Origin: Monilinia fructicola
Taxonomy: Eukaryota; Ascomycota; Leotiomycetes; Helotiales; Sclerotiniaceae
Assembly (NCBI GenBank): GCA_008692225.1
Contig: VICG01000012.1
Coordinates: forward strand, 930,001-994,000
DNA length: 64,000 bases
Direction: 5' to 3'
Position 1 is the stretch's first letter. Each line of letters begins with the position of its first letter. Under the pieces are notes generated by a model. The model did not search any database, was not told where the DNA came from, and was given only the letters and a program-made list of their open reading frames with translations. The position numbers and the translations under genes were made by a program. Shown here in pieces: positions 1 through 12,958 of this stretch.

Positions 1-3000
1 ACCCGGTTCATCATCGCCGTGTGCGGAGATTAAAGACGCAAAACCAAGCAGTATGGAACCGCTATATAATGCGAAGTTTCGCAAGTATGAAGACATACGT
101 ATTTAGATTGTACTGTGCTATATCAAGATGCGATGACAGTAAGAAAGTGGCAGGTATTGAAAAGTACACAGCAGTCTAGGGTATCCAAGAATATTGAAGA
201 GGAGAGAAGGGAAGAGGAAGAGGAAGAGGAAGAGACAAAATGGAAGAGAAAGGCAGATGGAAACCACAAGTGCAGGAGTTCAGTAATTATGTATGCGGAT
301 GATGAAAACGAGCTTGTGGGACAAAAGAAAGAGATATTCTAGAAGAATACTCTTACGTCGAAAGGCAAATTTATGCGTAAGAGAAAACGGAAAGAAGCAG
401 TAAGACGTCGGGGATATGACGACAAATAAATAAATTTCATCATGCTGAGATGGATTAACAAGCAAAAATAAAGAAAACAACAACGGTGAAAACTCCGTCA
501 ATCCCGAATGATTGAATATCGAATCATGGAAATGGATCAAGGAATTGTGACTCGATCGGTCGATTTCACGCCTTTATTGATTGAAAATGGATGTATACCT
601 ACATAAGCGCCAACTGATACAACAAGGTATTATTCACTGCCTAGTGTGAGGAGTGCAGGATTGTTCATAAGACGTTGCGGCTGTTTTTGGTGTTTTTCTT
701 CCTCTTTGGCTACTTCTCACTTCTTACCCGTTTCCAAGGTTGTGACTTACCTAGTATCCAGTACTCTTTGCTTGCCCAGGGCGGTTCTTGTGTGGTGTTC
801 TCAAAAGAATTCTAGCTTGGATTATCATATTTGATAGATGACTAAGCCAGATTCCAAAGCGAACTCCCGCAAGCGGCGGCACTCATAATGGGTGATCTCA
901 TCCTTCTAATATATAATCATTCTCAGCAGATCCTTTGAAAATGTCACAATATCGTAACATTATATTTATCCTGTCGAACACCTTCTATGTGTATTACGAT
1001 GCCTCAGAAGAACATCCCTCACTCACTTTGAACACTCCTCCCCTTGACACCGTTCTTTACACCATCTTCATCCAATTCGAATCATCAAATGCTATAAGGC
1101 TTGGCGCGCATGGGTATGACGCATCACAGGGATTTGAGGTGGGTTGTGTTGAATCCACTCTATATACTCTGTACTACTGAGTAGTACAGTAGTATAAACA
1201 TAACAGTTAAATCCAACAACAACATCCATCCGCGCCAAAGAACAGCCGCGCGATAAAAAATATATCCTCTAGTTAATGTGAGACGACAGTCAGGTTAAGA
1301 CTTTATCTTTACCTGTGTAAAAGAGTCATTATTCATATCTGCTCTTCTAATCAAATAATACAACTCTCCCCCGTACAATTACAGTATCATCAACACCTCC
1401 TGTCTTATATTCCCAAGTTGAATCAACTTCTTCTATCTGAACGATTCTCAACTAAAGTTCTGACAATAACTGACACACCAGCTTGCACTCCGGTCTTTGA
1501 ATTATTAATAATTGAAATTCTCCTCTCAAGGTTACAGTCATCATATTTTTCCCTCTAAAATAGCAAGTTGACAAGGCTGCACCAAGAAGGAAGAAGATCC
1601 CTCACATCAAAACTCTTTCACACTCTTCACCAATGATATTAGTTCCCAACCCAACTTCAGCCCCGCTTCTAACTGATATCATTCGACAGAATCACTGTCG
1701 GTTCCATTCAAGGGTACCCGTGGACAATGGACATGCTGACTACACTGCTACAGGACTGTATCCATGCAACATCATCGAAGATCATCCAACCACCACGTTT
1801 TCTTTCGTTCCTTACCTCCACATTATTACTTCAGCAAATCGAGCCATTTCAACGACACTCCGGTATTTCCGAAGAGTCATTCATCAACACCCTCACCATT
1901 TCTCATTCAGTAAGGTAGAGATTCAAAATGCAGAATTTTCAGCATTTTTTAGTGGGATGATCACATCACGATTTGAACCTCTTGCATGCGGCACAAGGGA
2001 CCAACCAATGAACAGATCGGAATTATGGCGGCGACAGATGTATCAACAAAAGTTTTAAGTATGCATAGCTAAAAAATAATCATCTGATTACCAAAAAAAT
2101 ATACTGATGCTTACCTACAGACCACGCTCCTTTATATACGGTGTCTACCTCTACACAACTCGGTGACAATGCATCTCCTAACTTTTGAGATATTCTAAAA
2201 GTTACCCAGGATGAACATCTACCTCCTGTCCTTCCATACCTCCTAACACCAACCAAGTAAGATGACAAACCATGACTGTGAGCACCGACACATTTCAATC
2301 CATATGACGTTGAATGTACAGTATTGACGCCTTTCTCAATCCCGCTCGACGCTAAGACCGCCACACAAGACCTTCTCTAGCTAGGTACTGTGCAGTGTGC
2401 GCACTGCGTACACCTCGCTTCTCGTATCCATCCCTAGAAAAGAGGGGGTTCTAGCTCCCATCCAAAAAGGTAGGATGTATCGGATATCGGACAAAGCTCC
2501 TACTTCCAACCATCTCACATCATTCGCCGCGGCATTTGTGACAAAAGAATCTTTAATTCATTCTCTATTCCCGCATTGCGTAGTATTTTCCATTTCCTCC
2601 ATATCCCATCGTCGATGGATTGATCAGCTGTTCAAATCTCAGTCCATCTACAATTCTATCATCCATCAGATCATAATAGATCGTACTATCAATCAAACGG
2701 ATTTCCGAGGATACCGCACCAAACACCAAACAGCCAATGATATATGACCGCCCAACCAGCATTTCGACAAGCTGACACACATGCATGCCTGTAAAAGTAT
2801 GAAACGACCAACAAACGCCTTCCTCATACGTGCAATGTCCATGCGATGATGTATCTACACTCCAGCCCCATTCCATTCTTTCCATCCCACCACCGTGCCA
2901 CGTCCCGATGCCAGGATCCCCAAAACGACAATGACCAAGGTACCCAAACTCACCGACAAAAAACATCCCGCCCCTCTCCCCAGGATTACCATCCCCTACC

Positions 3001-4243
3001 AAAAACGCCCATGCAACAAGATCAAGAATCTACCGCCGCCGCATCTAGAATCCGGGTGCTCCCTCCCCCCTCCTCCATCCCACCTTTTCCATCTGCATCT
3101 TCCGAAGCGAGAAGTATAGGAACACATGTATACATTTACACACATACACACATACACACACATATAGATACAGATACATAGATACATATACATCAAAACC
3201 CTACACACAACCTCCCAAAGCCCCAACTCATCCACGCAAACCCCAAATGTACCTTTCCCCTCTATCCTACTGTACAGTACCACCAACCTACCGGCTACCC
3301 ACCCGCCACCAATCCCCAACTCACTCCCCACACAAACACAAACGCAAACCCGCCGTACGAACCGCAACTCAAAATCCAACAATTGCATTCCATCTACCCA
3401 TCCATCCATCTCAGCCATCCCACCAAAGCAAGCAAGCAAGCCAGTCCCAAGCTCGTCGCAAGAAGAAGTCAACAGGGAAATTGAACGGCGTGAGTTATCA
3501 GAGGTAGTCTGCAGTCTGCAGCTCTGTTGAATGATGAATGATGAATGATGAATTACCTCCCTACTGTATCACCTGTGCGTATAATAGTATGTATGCAAAG
3601 CGTGCCAACTTTAATCTTGAGGAAATGTTCGGTGCAAGCACCGATGAAAAATGTATCACATCATCACATCATCAAACTTGATCACGTCCGTCATTTTTTT
3701 CTGTTTTCTCGCCTCCCTCCTCTTTTCTCAACATTCGTATTCCTACCCATCACCAATGCATATCAAGACCCAACCGGATGCAAACTTGAACTCTGTCTAC
3801 CCTCCGGAGGAGGGATACGATTTTTGTATTGTGTGATGGGTATGATTGAGTAATATAAAACAACCTGTATCAAGTTGCATATTCATGCATTCGCATGAAA
3901 CGAGAAGATATAAAGAACACCACCCCCGCAAATATCTATCAATCATCACCATTCATCCGTGTACCCCATATTCCCACTCCATATCCATATACCACTAAGC
4001 AATGCCCAATGCCCACAAATTTCAACGCCCCAGATGCAAACCTTACGACCCGCCCCGCCCGACCCAGCTGCAGCTCCAGCTCCAGTTCCAGAGTATCGTA
4101 TTTGTATGCCATGCCATGCTCCAGCGCCCATTTTTTCTCCTCTCATATTCTCCTCTCTAATATTCTCATATGTTATTCTGATTTTTATGTGTATGATATT
4201 CTAACCATGAATGCAACACCCATACCCACAATCTATTATCAAG
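1..4243. other. Gene-poor region
   Basis: I recognise no gene here. The open frames are short, overlap on both strands and resemble no family I know. The longest forward frame (1633-2058, 141 codons) has no recognisable domain. Around 2850-3450 the forward strand is strongly C-rich and A-rich, with CA/TA-rich simple sequence near 3121-3190, so long frames arise by chance. A glutamate-coding GA-rich patch lies near 195-240. The stretch could hold the regulatory region of a gene beyond the left edge, or non-coding transcripts. Confidence 0.5.
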
Positions 4244-6283
4244 CTAAGCCAGACTTTGAATAACGTAAAACAGCAGAAAGGCTTGTTCATTCAACACCTG
4301 ACTCTTACTTGCCAACGTGACATTATGGTCATTGAACTTGAACCATTGATTTCCTACGCGAGAGTAAGATACATAGTGACCTATTCGTACATCTCTAATT
4401 AGCAATCTCATCGCTAAAATCTCATACCGTACAAGAAGATAAAAGCAAGAAAAAGGAACTAGAACCCACCAGTCTCCAAATTCCCAACATGAACGACAAC
4501 ACTTTGTAAGTCATAAGTACACGACCTGGCTAGCTCAAAGTTGTTCTTCGTGTCTTGACCACGGGCTCGGTTGGTATAAGGAAGCATATGCAGTTGAAGG
4601 GGAAATGTGACTGTGGTATCAATTTTTGAGGCGAGACCTCTAGGATCTTGTTTGAAACGCTATTTCGTGTTAGTTCTCGTATGATTGCAGTCCAGTAAGA
4701 GGAATAGAGAAAATATACCTTGAGCTGAATACACAGAACATTTGGTAAGCTTTTGATGCTGAGTTGTTTCTTCGCCTCTTGGGTATCGCATTGGTTACAT
4801 GTATATTCACAACGTTCAGGCCGGCTGTACTCTTCATCTAGACAACGTTCTAGACTTATTGTACCAGAACCCGCTTTTAGCTTGCTCTTTTTCTGGATGA
4901 CATCGAGACCTAAACTTAAATCTAAGAAGGACTCGACTGAAGTGTTTACGTCTCCACAATTTTGACATGTGATTGTGCTTTGAAGCTTTCCATAAAATGT
5001 CTGATGGACAATGCATTTGCAGCCTTGATCCATTTTTGACCGCTTTGGATTTGGACTACTATCTTCTCGATCGCTTGCCCGTGAACCGCCATTGATTTCG
5101 TGTAACTCTTCGGTAAGGAATTGAAAAAACTCATGAGCATCTTGCTCTTTGTTACTGGCTAATTCTTCATACGCTTTTCTCTTCGAAAGCCAGAAGCTCG
5201 CAAGTATATTTGAAGCTGAGTACCCCGTTGTGATCTCTTGCGAGTAAAAGTCTTGAAACATGTCATCCATAGCGCAACTCATACAATTCTTTTGTTCGCA
5301 TTCGCTGGCTTGGTGACCATCTCCGAGGTAAAAATTTCGAAGAAGAGGATTATGAACGAAAGATTGAAGAATGACGTTCATATAGCAGGTGGCACCCATG
5401 TTATATATTCCCCTGACACCACTTGCCCTACAAGGAGCTGACATTGTATTTGTGGATATGAATCTTGGGTCTTCTTTGGTGGCGTCCGTAAAAAGTTCGT
5501 CATGTTTTCGTTTTCTGCCTTTTGAAATAAGCAAAGTCAGTACGCTGCTTGTAGTCATACCATAATATACCTGGTAGAAAGAAACCATAGGTAGTTTTAT
5601 GTGAACTAAAGCAAAGACAATATCCAGACTCCATATAAGTATGGCAATTGATAGCGAGGATTTTATCGATGCTTGCCACAACAAAGCTGAGAGAAGGCAT
5701 ATAGCTCATATATGACTTACTGGAGAAAGATCCAGTCCCAATCTTTCGGACTCTCAACTCTTCTAATGTAGGATCCCATACAAAGTCATTGCACATTTGG
5801 CAAAACAGAGCACCCGTTCTCGATTCAACATCTATTTCGCACTAGTTAGCAGGGCCGCAAACATGAGCATTACAACCTAACATACAGAATCTATGCGAAG
5901 TCTCTTGTCCGTGCTTTACATGATCTTGAGCAGTAGCTGTTCGTTCACATTGCAGACAAAGATAATTTGGTGTAAGAGATGTGAGGGGCGGGCTTTTCGG
6001 CGCCTTAGAGGTTTGTGGTACAATTGGTGTATTATCTAGAACCACTCTCAAACAATTCTTATAATATGTAATTGTATTCTTCATGCGTTCCTCATGATTC
6101 GGATTCAATAGTTGTTGAATATGCTCTAGGATGCACGTATTAGCAATTGATGGGAAGGCTGAGAGAATACGACACGAGTGGATTGAGAAACATACGACAA
6201 CCATATTTAGGAACTCCTGGCTGTGGTGATTTAATCTTTATGAATCTGGGAGAAGCTGGAGTTACTGGTCTAGAAGTAGACAT
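4244..6283 (-). CDS. UBP8: Ubiquitin carboxyl-terminal hydrolase Ubp8 (SAGA deubiquitinase)
   Basis: Removes ubiquitin from histone H2B as the catalytic subunit of the SAGA deubiquitinating module in the nucleus. The start at 6283 reads MSTSRPVTPASPRF. Exon 1 ends at 6196 and joins across a GTATGT intron to give a GCQH zinc ligand pair. A zf-UBP finger follows, with CLQC, a His pair and CQMC. The USP domain has the Cys box NMGATCYMN and the QDAHEFF motif, and the last exon carries the His box GHYVSYSRVGNQWFKFND. I count at least five introns, and the stop TAG is at 4244-4246. The open frame ending near 4530 runs into introns and lacks the His box, so the two last exons must be added to obtain an active enzyme. 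The zf-UBP plus USP order and the conserved SAGA-type sequence favour Ubp8 over other USPs. Intron borders inside 5450-5720 are the least certain. Confidence 0.9.
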
Positions 6284-7322
6284 TTTCAAATTTGCAGATG
6301 TTCTGCAATTGTGATCAATCGTAGAGATTCGTTGATAGTGTTTCTAATACCTTTCTTGAAATATATCAATGATATATAGAGAACCTTGGAAGGTTAAATT
6401 GGCTGAGCCTTGCGGAAAAATCGGGCGGGCGGTGAGACAATAAGCGGCATTAAATTAAGCCTATTTTCGGGTGATTTGTCGATATGCCCCTATCCAATAT
6501 TACAGTTTTTGTATATATATGGATGCAAACAAGATACGTGATGTAAGTTGTACGAACACCACGAACAAAATTATATGTTGTGATTGATACCAAAGTGGAT
6601 GTGGAGATGTGTAGAAGTGTACGGAGTAGATGTGCAGGTAGGTAGGTAGGTAGGTAGGTAGGTAGGTAGGTAGGTAGGTAGGTAGGTAGGTTATGATACA
6701 AATAATAATGTGAAATGGTAGGTTATGGAACGTAACCTTACTATAATTATTATGTGGTTGACGTATGAGAAAGACATTTGATCTAGAACTATATCTTTGA
6801 TTTTATACTCCTCCACCTCTTCATTCTTAACTAATTAGGTAATTAGACTGATTTTCCATGACATGTTATGTCTATCATCAAGTCACAACCTAATACCGAA
6901 ACCATTGAAAAATACACCCATCATCTGTCTATGTATCTAATTGCGTCTGATATCTCACTAATCCCGTCTTGTAATCTTTGGTATGAGTGTATCAAGAAAC
7001 CACGTCAATTCTAGTCATCTATACTTTTGGTACTACTCGTAGATGGTAGGTATCCTTTACTTGGCGAGATGGAAAGGGGCCGACGGTCGCTTCAACAACT
7101 TCTAAGGTTGCTTTAGTACCTGCTAGAACTAAGTAGAGTCTACTTTAACCTTACAAGCACGTAGGTTGTGGTTGAATCATGCTTATCAAACATGCATTCA
7201 TCAATCAACCGAGGCTTATCGGCAATGCATCATTTTCAAAGCCATATATATATCCTTCTTCAACACGGAAGAGCGTTCCTTTATCCACGTTAATGCTACG
7301 CATCAAAAATAGCTTTATGAAA
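6284..7322. other. Divergent intergenic region, UBP8 / LACTB2-like
   Basis: This is the shared upstream region of two divergent genes. Apart from the TAGG tandem repeat at 6636-6690 it holds no recognisable coding sequence. Alternative in-frame Met codons for the right-hand gene lie at 7179, 7293 and 7317. Confidence 0.6.
6636..6690. repeat. (AGGT)n tetranucleotide microsatellite
   Basis: About 14 near-perfect copies of a TAGG unit. The same unit recurs in shorter form elsewhere in the window, for example near 22995, 37442, 49095, 54313 and 54720. Confidence 0.95.
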
Positions 7323-8356
7323 ATGGCAACTCAATTAGTACCTCTGCCAGAAGTCGAGCGATTAAGTCCTAGAGTAATTCGCATCCTTGGGGGAAATCCA
7401 GGAAAGGTGAGATGTTGAATGGAGAAGTATGATTAGGCAATGTCAGCTGATATCAAATAGTTTACATTGCAAGGTCCATATACCCTTTGTAGAGGAGGGG
7501 GATAGTTGATCATTCTGACGAGTTTATAGGAACGAATACTTATCTTGTTGGGGATGGAAGAGAACGATTCTTGATTGATACTGGGGAAGGGAGAGAAACT
7601 TGGATCCAGGACTTGAAGGATACTTTGGAAAAGGAACAAGCCACAATTAGTTCTTGTATCCTTACGCATTGGTAAAAGCTTGCTCACTCCATGTGTGGCA
7701 ACTCAGAGTCACTGATCCAAAGTCCTAGGCATCACGACCATGTGAAAGGAGTCAGCCACTTATTAGAGTACTCACCCAAAACCACCATCTATAAGAACCG
7801 TCCAGACGAGGGACAAACAAATATAGAGGATGATCAAAGATTCTCGACGAAAGGAGCAACCCTTCGTGCAATTCATTCGCCAGGTCATGCTCAAGACCAT
7901 ATGGCATTGATACTCGAGGAAGAGGACGCCATGTTTACTGGGGATAATGTATTGGGACATGGCACCGCGGTCTTTGAGGATTTGGCAACTTACTTGAACA
8001 GCCTTGAAAAAATTCAGGGCCTGTTCAGCGGTAAAGCATACCCAGGCCATGGAGCAGTCATTGAGGACGGTCCTAGCAAAATCGGAGAGTATCTCAGGCA
8101 CCGAAAAGAAAGAGAGTCGCAGGTTATCCAAGTATTGAATTCTGCGAAGAATAAACCCGGCGTTGCTATTTCCAGTTATGAAGCCGATAAGTGGACTTCC
8201 ATGGAAATTGTGAAGATCATATATAAAGATGTACCCGAGAATCTTCATGTGCGCGCAAATGGTGGCATTGTACAGATATTGCACAAGTTGCAAGCTGAGG
8301 CGAAAGTTGTCAAGGAGCAAGATAGATGGAAATTAAACGCACAAGCCGCTCTTTGA
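7323..8356 (+). CDS. LACTB2-like metallo-beta-lactamase-fold protein
   Basis: Metallo-hydrolase; animal LACTB2 is a mitochondrial endoribonuclease, whereas some fungal relatives act as thioesterases in polyketide clusters. No polyketide synthase is nearby, so the housekeeping role is more likely. The CDS is join(7323..7406,7461..7473,7530..7671,7729..8356), 288 residues, the same length as human LACTB2. The start reads MATQLVPLPEVERLSPRVIR, followed by LGGNPGK, TLQGTNTYLV and LIDTGEG. The metal-binding motif THWHHDH is split by the last intron. Further ligands are in SPGHAQDH, FTGDNVLG and YPGHG. A C-terminal helical region follows, as in the family. Exon 2 is only 13 bases. An in-frame ATG at 7179 would add 48 residues that could act as a targeting sequence. 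The 3' end faces EFM5 with a 55-base gap. Confidence 0.9.
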
Positions 8357-8411
8357 TATGTACCTGATTCTTTTATGAAGGAAAATAGAAACTCTTTTAG
8401 TCACAAATATA

Positions 8412-9561
8412 CTACTTTTCTTCATCCACCTTTCTCCACGTCCAGTTTTCGCACTCAAAATTAGCGAAGCAAAAGAACTCATTACTCAACCCCTTTGCGT
8501 GCACTGGGAGAAAATTCGTTGTTGCAATACCTTGTCTGATAGATATGAGTTAAAATGACACCAATAGAAGAATGGGTACTTACGGTCGATAGAGCTTATT
8601 CACAACATCTCCTACCCGCTCACCCGTACATACTATGAGCTTTGATGGCGAGGTTGATTTTTCTTGCCCCCATGACATCAACGATTCGTCTTGACCCCAT
8701 GATTTTGACAGCCACCGAACAGTTAAAGCCGCTATAAAAGTTAAACTTATGTCCTGAAAATCCTTTCGGTGAATCAAGTGATTAGGTACCTTTCGTTTGG
8801 CACTCCTCGCTCAAAAATGGCGGATCACAAATAACACGATCAGCACATCCCTTCAAATGTGCTACCATCTATCAGCAAAGGTTCCACCAGCCTAATTGCC
8901 GGCAAACTCACATGGAAGCTTCAACGGATTATTAAAATCATAGAAGCTAAATTCAGGAAAAACCCCAAACCGCTCATCAAACTCCAATAAGTGCATCTTC
9001 GGTCTCTTGTCTTGCGCCCATCCTGCCTTTTCAGTGTCAACTTCGTTGTCTGCTACACTCAAACCAGATTAACTGAACTCACAACAATATTCTTCAACTG
9101 TATAAAAACACTCGGAGCCGATACAACGGCAATAACCGTTTCGGCGACGGCATCTCTCAGGAGTTCCTGCGCAAGAACTGTCGCTGTCTCATTCGAATAC
9201 TACATCTCATGATGAGCGTCCACATTTTTCACCACATTTTCATTCCATATTTCTTTAAAAATTTCCAAATTTTCGGACAGAAAAACAGAGCCGAAGGGAA
9301 CTAACTGACCCAAAACTGCGATTCATTCCAATTCTCAGCAAAGGCATCCATAGTTAGAGGTACTCCATCAGCTTGATCCTCAGCCTGTTGCTTCAAGTCT
9401 TCAAACTTCTTTTGATGCTCATCCCGCTCCGTGTAAAACTCTTTGAGAGCTTCGAGTGCAGAGCCCGACAAAACGCTATTCGAAACTTCATTAGTACTAT
9501 ATCAAGTGGCTCTAACCGTTGTGTTAGCTCACGGAATATCATCATCTTCTGTGTTCTCCAT
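8412..9561 (-). CDS. EFM5: Protein-lysine N-methyltransferase Efm5 (EEF1AKMT1 family)
   Basis: S-adenosylmethionine-dependent methyltransferase that trimethylates a lysine of translation elongation factor eEF1A in the cytoplasm. The start at 9561 reads MENTEDDDIP and splices into VLSGSALEALKEFYTERDEH, then AFAENWNESQFW, YSNETATVLAQELL and SAPSVFIQLKN. The amino-methyltransferase motif DPPF is in the exon reading DRVICDPPFLSEECQTK. The final exon ends ENWTWRKVDEEK, with the stop at 8412-8414. One junction is unresolved. Between QLKNIV and ADNEVDTEK (near 9050-9090) only about 30 bases separate the two frames, and no canonical intron gives the right phase. Either the intron is very short and atypical, or one base is missing in a T run. 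All other junctions are clean. Length is about 245 residues, as expected for the family. Confidence 0.85.
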
Positions 9562-9832
9562 TTTTGATCTCTGAAGTTATTTTCCGAGAAACGTGATGGT
9601 GAGAAAATTGCGACGGGGTTTGGAGGGGTTAAAATGTGGGGCTTCTTGATTTCACTTCACACAGGCTATTAATATGCGCTTTTGCGTGGGTTGGGAAAAG
9701 GGGGTTTCTTCATGTCGTCTAATTTTCAAAACATGCATCACAAATAATAAAAAGTGTTCTCAAATGTTCTTTTGGGATATGTACAATTCGCATGGTATTA
9801 TGATAACACCCCATAATTCGGAAACCAGTCTT

Positions 9833-11426
9833 CTACTGGTCATCAAGGACATGTAAATATTTCTTCTCTTCTCTCTTCTCACGCTCTGTTGATGGAGGCA
9901 AATCATAGAAAGCTGCACTTCGGTATCCCAACTATTCGAGATTAGTACTGGACTATTCAAATATCAATGGAGCCGTATACATACCAGGTAATGGAAAGTA
10001 AGACTGCTGAGCTCCGCTGGTTCGATTCCAAGGTCCTTGAATGTCTTTGCGGAAGGATCAATCTTTTGGTCGATGAATTCCCGTTCGACCTCGTCAGCAG
10101 AGAGTACAGGCCACCAAAGAGCCTTGTTCAAAATTTCAGCGAATGGCTTGAGGATGGACTTTGGTAAGTTGATATGTCGGCGATGGTGGTTGATTTCCCT
10201 GTCCACCAAGGTAGCGATTTCTGCTGTTGAGTAATTCTTAGGGCCATAAAGTTCATATGTTTGTGATGCGGTATTGTCATCTTGAAGCATTTTCTCGAGT
10301 GCTTGGCCTACATCGGGTGCCTAGAAGAGATTATCAACAGAAAGCTTTGTCACCAGAAGATTCAAAACGTACATGGACTGGCCAGTAGCGCTCTTGCATA
10401 TGGTTAGATGTGAGGACGTTGGTGTATCCGGCAAGCTTATGGAGAAGGCGATCCTCGAAACCAAATAATGGGGCAGGTCTCACAATTGTGGTTTCTGGGA
10501 ATATACTGCGTACGACAGCCTCACCCCTTGCCTAGAAGACATGTATGTCAGCCATGTAAAACGGTATTTTGGAACGCATATGTTGCATACCTTCGTTCTG
10601 TAAAATTCAGATGGTGAATTGGGGTCCGCATTGTAGGAGGAAACGTGGATAAATCTGTCCACGTCGTATTTGGCAACAGCATCTGCGATTCGCTCAGCTC
10701 CTTCAACGTGAACATCCTCGAGATCAAAGTTCCTGATATTAATGAGTACGCATCTCCAATTTGGTCTTGTTTGGAGCATACTTGGTGGGATAGTTGCGTC
10801 CAACAAGGTTGTAGACCACATCAGAGTGTCTAACACTTTCCTCCAGAGATTGTGTGTTTCTCAAGTCGTATTCCTATCCTCAGTCAGCAATCTGACAAAA
10901 TATTCCCAGCAAGCCTTCTGCTTTACCATGAAGATGACTCTGCCCAGATCACCGGAAACCTTCAAATGCCGTTTGGCCATTTCCTCCCGGAAGGGGACAA
11001 TAACTGTGCATCCTTGTCTTGCTAGATTACCCCCCTCGTCAGTCCAAGTAGTTCAACGCTATAACATAGGAATATCCGTACCGAGTCTATTGACGATATA
11101 ACGTCCGAGGAATCCAGTGGCACCGAAGACCGTTGCAGTATGGCCTATAGCATCAAATTAGGTTTGCGGTGGTTGAGGTTTTGCGGACGAATATACCTCC
11201 AAGAGATGATCTGTAAATATATCAAATTAGCCAGAGAGTCTATAGGGGTGAATCTTCAAAGTGAAAGAGCTCACCTGCCACCCTGTGTACGAATAATGGG
11301 CTTTCCGGTCCTTGTAATAGTGACATCAGATAACTTTCGGCTCAAAGGTACATTTTCAATTCCTCTTTTCGATCGCACAGCAGTCCGCAGACTGTTCAGA
11401 GTCGATGGACTGCAGGATTTCTGCAT
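9833..11426 (-). CDS. NADH-ubiquinone oxidoreductase 39/40 kDa subunit (NDUFA9 / nuo-40 type)
   Basis: Accessory subunit of mitochondrial complex I, a member of the short-chain dehydrogenase superfamily that binds NADPH structurally. The start at 11426 reads MQKSCSPSTLNSLRTAVRSK, a basic, Ser-rich presequence. After three exons comes the nucleotide-binding loop GHTATVFGATGFLGRYIV. Further conserved blocks are SDVVYNLVGRNYPTKNF, RFIHVSSYNADPNSPSEFYR, RPAPLFGFEDR, TNVLTSNHMQERYWPVH, DVGQALEKML, YELYGPKNYS and WWPVLSADEVER. The last exon ends YLHVLDDQ, with the stop at 9833-9835. I count about eight introns, all with consistent phase. The protein has the family's usual length of roughly 375-390 residues. 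It lies tail-to-head behind EFM5 and divergent from RPN9. Confidence 0.92.
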
Positions 11427-11766
11427 TTTTGCGACTGTGGTACAAATCAATTGAATCGCAGACGCAAATGCAATTAGCAGGGTTCAATTTCACTCGATGT
11501 TGAAGTTGTAGATTGACCTCGCGGGAGTCCAGCCGCGGATTACACTAATCTAAATAAGGCTAAGCGTGACCTTGCGCAGCTCTCTCGTTGCCTCGTCTTA
11601 AACATATCAAAACCCCAACCAAGTAGCTTCAAGTTCAAACATTTACAACCACGAAAAGATACCCTGATAATACGACCCTCATTAATTTCAAACGGTGTAT
11701 AAGCTGGTAGAAAAAGATTGGAATCAAAGTCAAGTTTAATACAGCACAACCCCTCATTCATCCATC
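11427..11766. promoter_or_regulatory. Divergent promoter region, complex I subunit / RPN9
   Basis: A 340-base spacer between two divergent start codons, so it must carry both promoters. No specific binding site stands out. Confidence 0.55.
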
Positions 11767-12958
11767 ATGAATGTTGATACAATCCCCGACTTTCTTGGAG
11801 AGCAACGCGATGCTGCGCCTGCAGACCTTCAGCACTTTTTCTTGTCATTCGAAGATCTTTGGGAGAGGAAGCTGTGGCATCAACTGACAGATACTCTTGT
11901 CGAGTTTTTCAATAACAAAGAAAGCGCTTCTCAACGATTACCACTTTATAAGACATTCATTCTCACATTCGCCGATAAGATCAACCAGTTGAAGCTTGTT
12001 ACTCTCGCTTTAAGTGCTGCTTCACAGTGTAAAGGTAATGGAGATTCTAAGAGCGTTTAGGATTCCTGCTAATTTAGTATTAGAAAGCCAAGAGCGATTA
12101 TCTTTCTTGGAGGCGGTAGCAAAGAAAGTCGATAACCCAAATTCCCAAGATGCATACGTCTACGCAACAGTAGCTGTAGCTACTGTCAAATTAGAACTAC
12201 AAGACCAAGATGGAGCGAGAAAAGATTTGGATAAATCGGAGAAAATATTAGATGGATTTGACTCTGTTGAGACGATCGTACATGCAGCTTTCTACAGAGT
12301 CAACGCAGAGTACTATCAATCCAAAATGGAGTTCGCATCATATTACAGAAACGCCTTGTTATACCTAGCCTGTATTGATCTTCAAGATCTCACCCCTGCC
12401 GAGCGCAAAAGCCGAGCCTACGATCTTAGTATCGCAGCCCTCGTATCCGACACCATCTACAACTTCGGTGAACTCCTCCTCCATCCTATCCTCGATACCC
12501 TCGTAAAAGACGATGCCTGGCTCCGGGATCTGCTTTTCGCTTTTAACCGTGGTGATCTCGCTGCTTACGACGTTCTCGCTGGTCACATTTCATCGAACCC
12601 CCTTCTCGCCCAACACCGCGATGGTCTGAAACAAAAGATTTACCTCGCTGCCCTCACCGAGGCCGTTTTCCGTCGTCCTCCTCACGACCGTGCCATGACC
12701 TTCCGCACCATCTCTGAAGAAACAAAAGTCCGCCCTGACGAAATTGAGCATTTGATTATGAAAGCTTTGAGCTTAGGTTTATTGCGAGGAAGCATCGACC
12801 AAGTTGATGAAATTGCGCGTATCAACTGGGTACAGCCTAAGGTACTGGATATGACGCAGATTGATGGAATGCGTACACGACTAGGCGAGTGGGATTCCAG
12901 TGTTGAAACCCTGGGTAACTGGATCGAGTCGAAGGGCCAAGATGTCTGGGCGGCATGA
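11767..12958 (+). CDS. RPN9: 26S proteasome regulatory subunit Rpn9 (PSMD13 family)
   Basis: Structural subunit of the lid of the 19S proteasome particle, needed for assembly and stability of the 26S proteasome. The CDS is join(11767..12034,12078..12958), 382 residues, which fits the family. The start reads MNVDTIPDFLGEQR. The N-terminal half is all-helical (TPR-like). The C-terminal half is a PCI domain with LTEAVFRRPPHDRAMTFRTI, SEETKVRPDEIEHLIMKAL, GLLRGSIDQVDEIARINWVQ and the final stretch GNWIESKGQDVWAA. The single 43-base intron near the 5' end restores KVLESQERLSFLEA. The 3' end converges on GAA1. Confidence 0.95.

Noticed and set aside
1633..2058. A 141-codon forward protein
   Set aside because: No recognisable domain, no codon bias, and an overlapping alternative frame of similar quality.
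6636..6690. Telomeric repeat
   Set aside because: The unit is TAGG, not the fungal TTAGGG, and it lies between two housekeeping genes.
7323..8356. Antibiotic-resistance beta-lactamase or polyketide thioesterase
   Set aside because: The sequence follows LACTB2 (288 residues, LSPRVIRILGGNPG start) and there is no polyketide synthase or cluster nearby.
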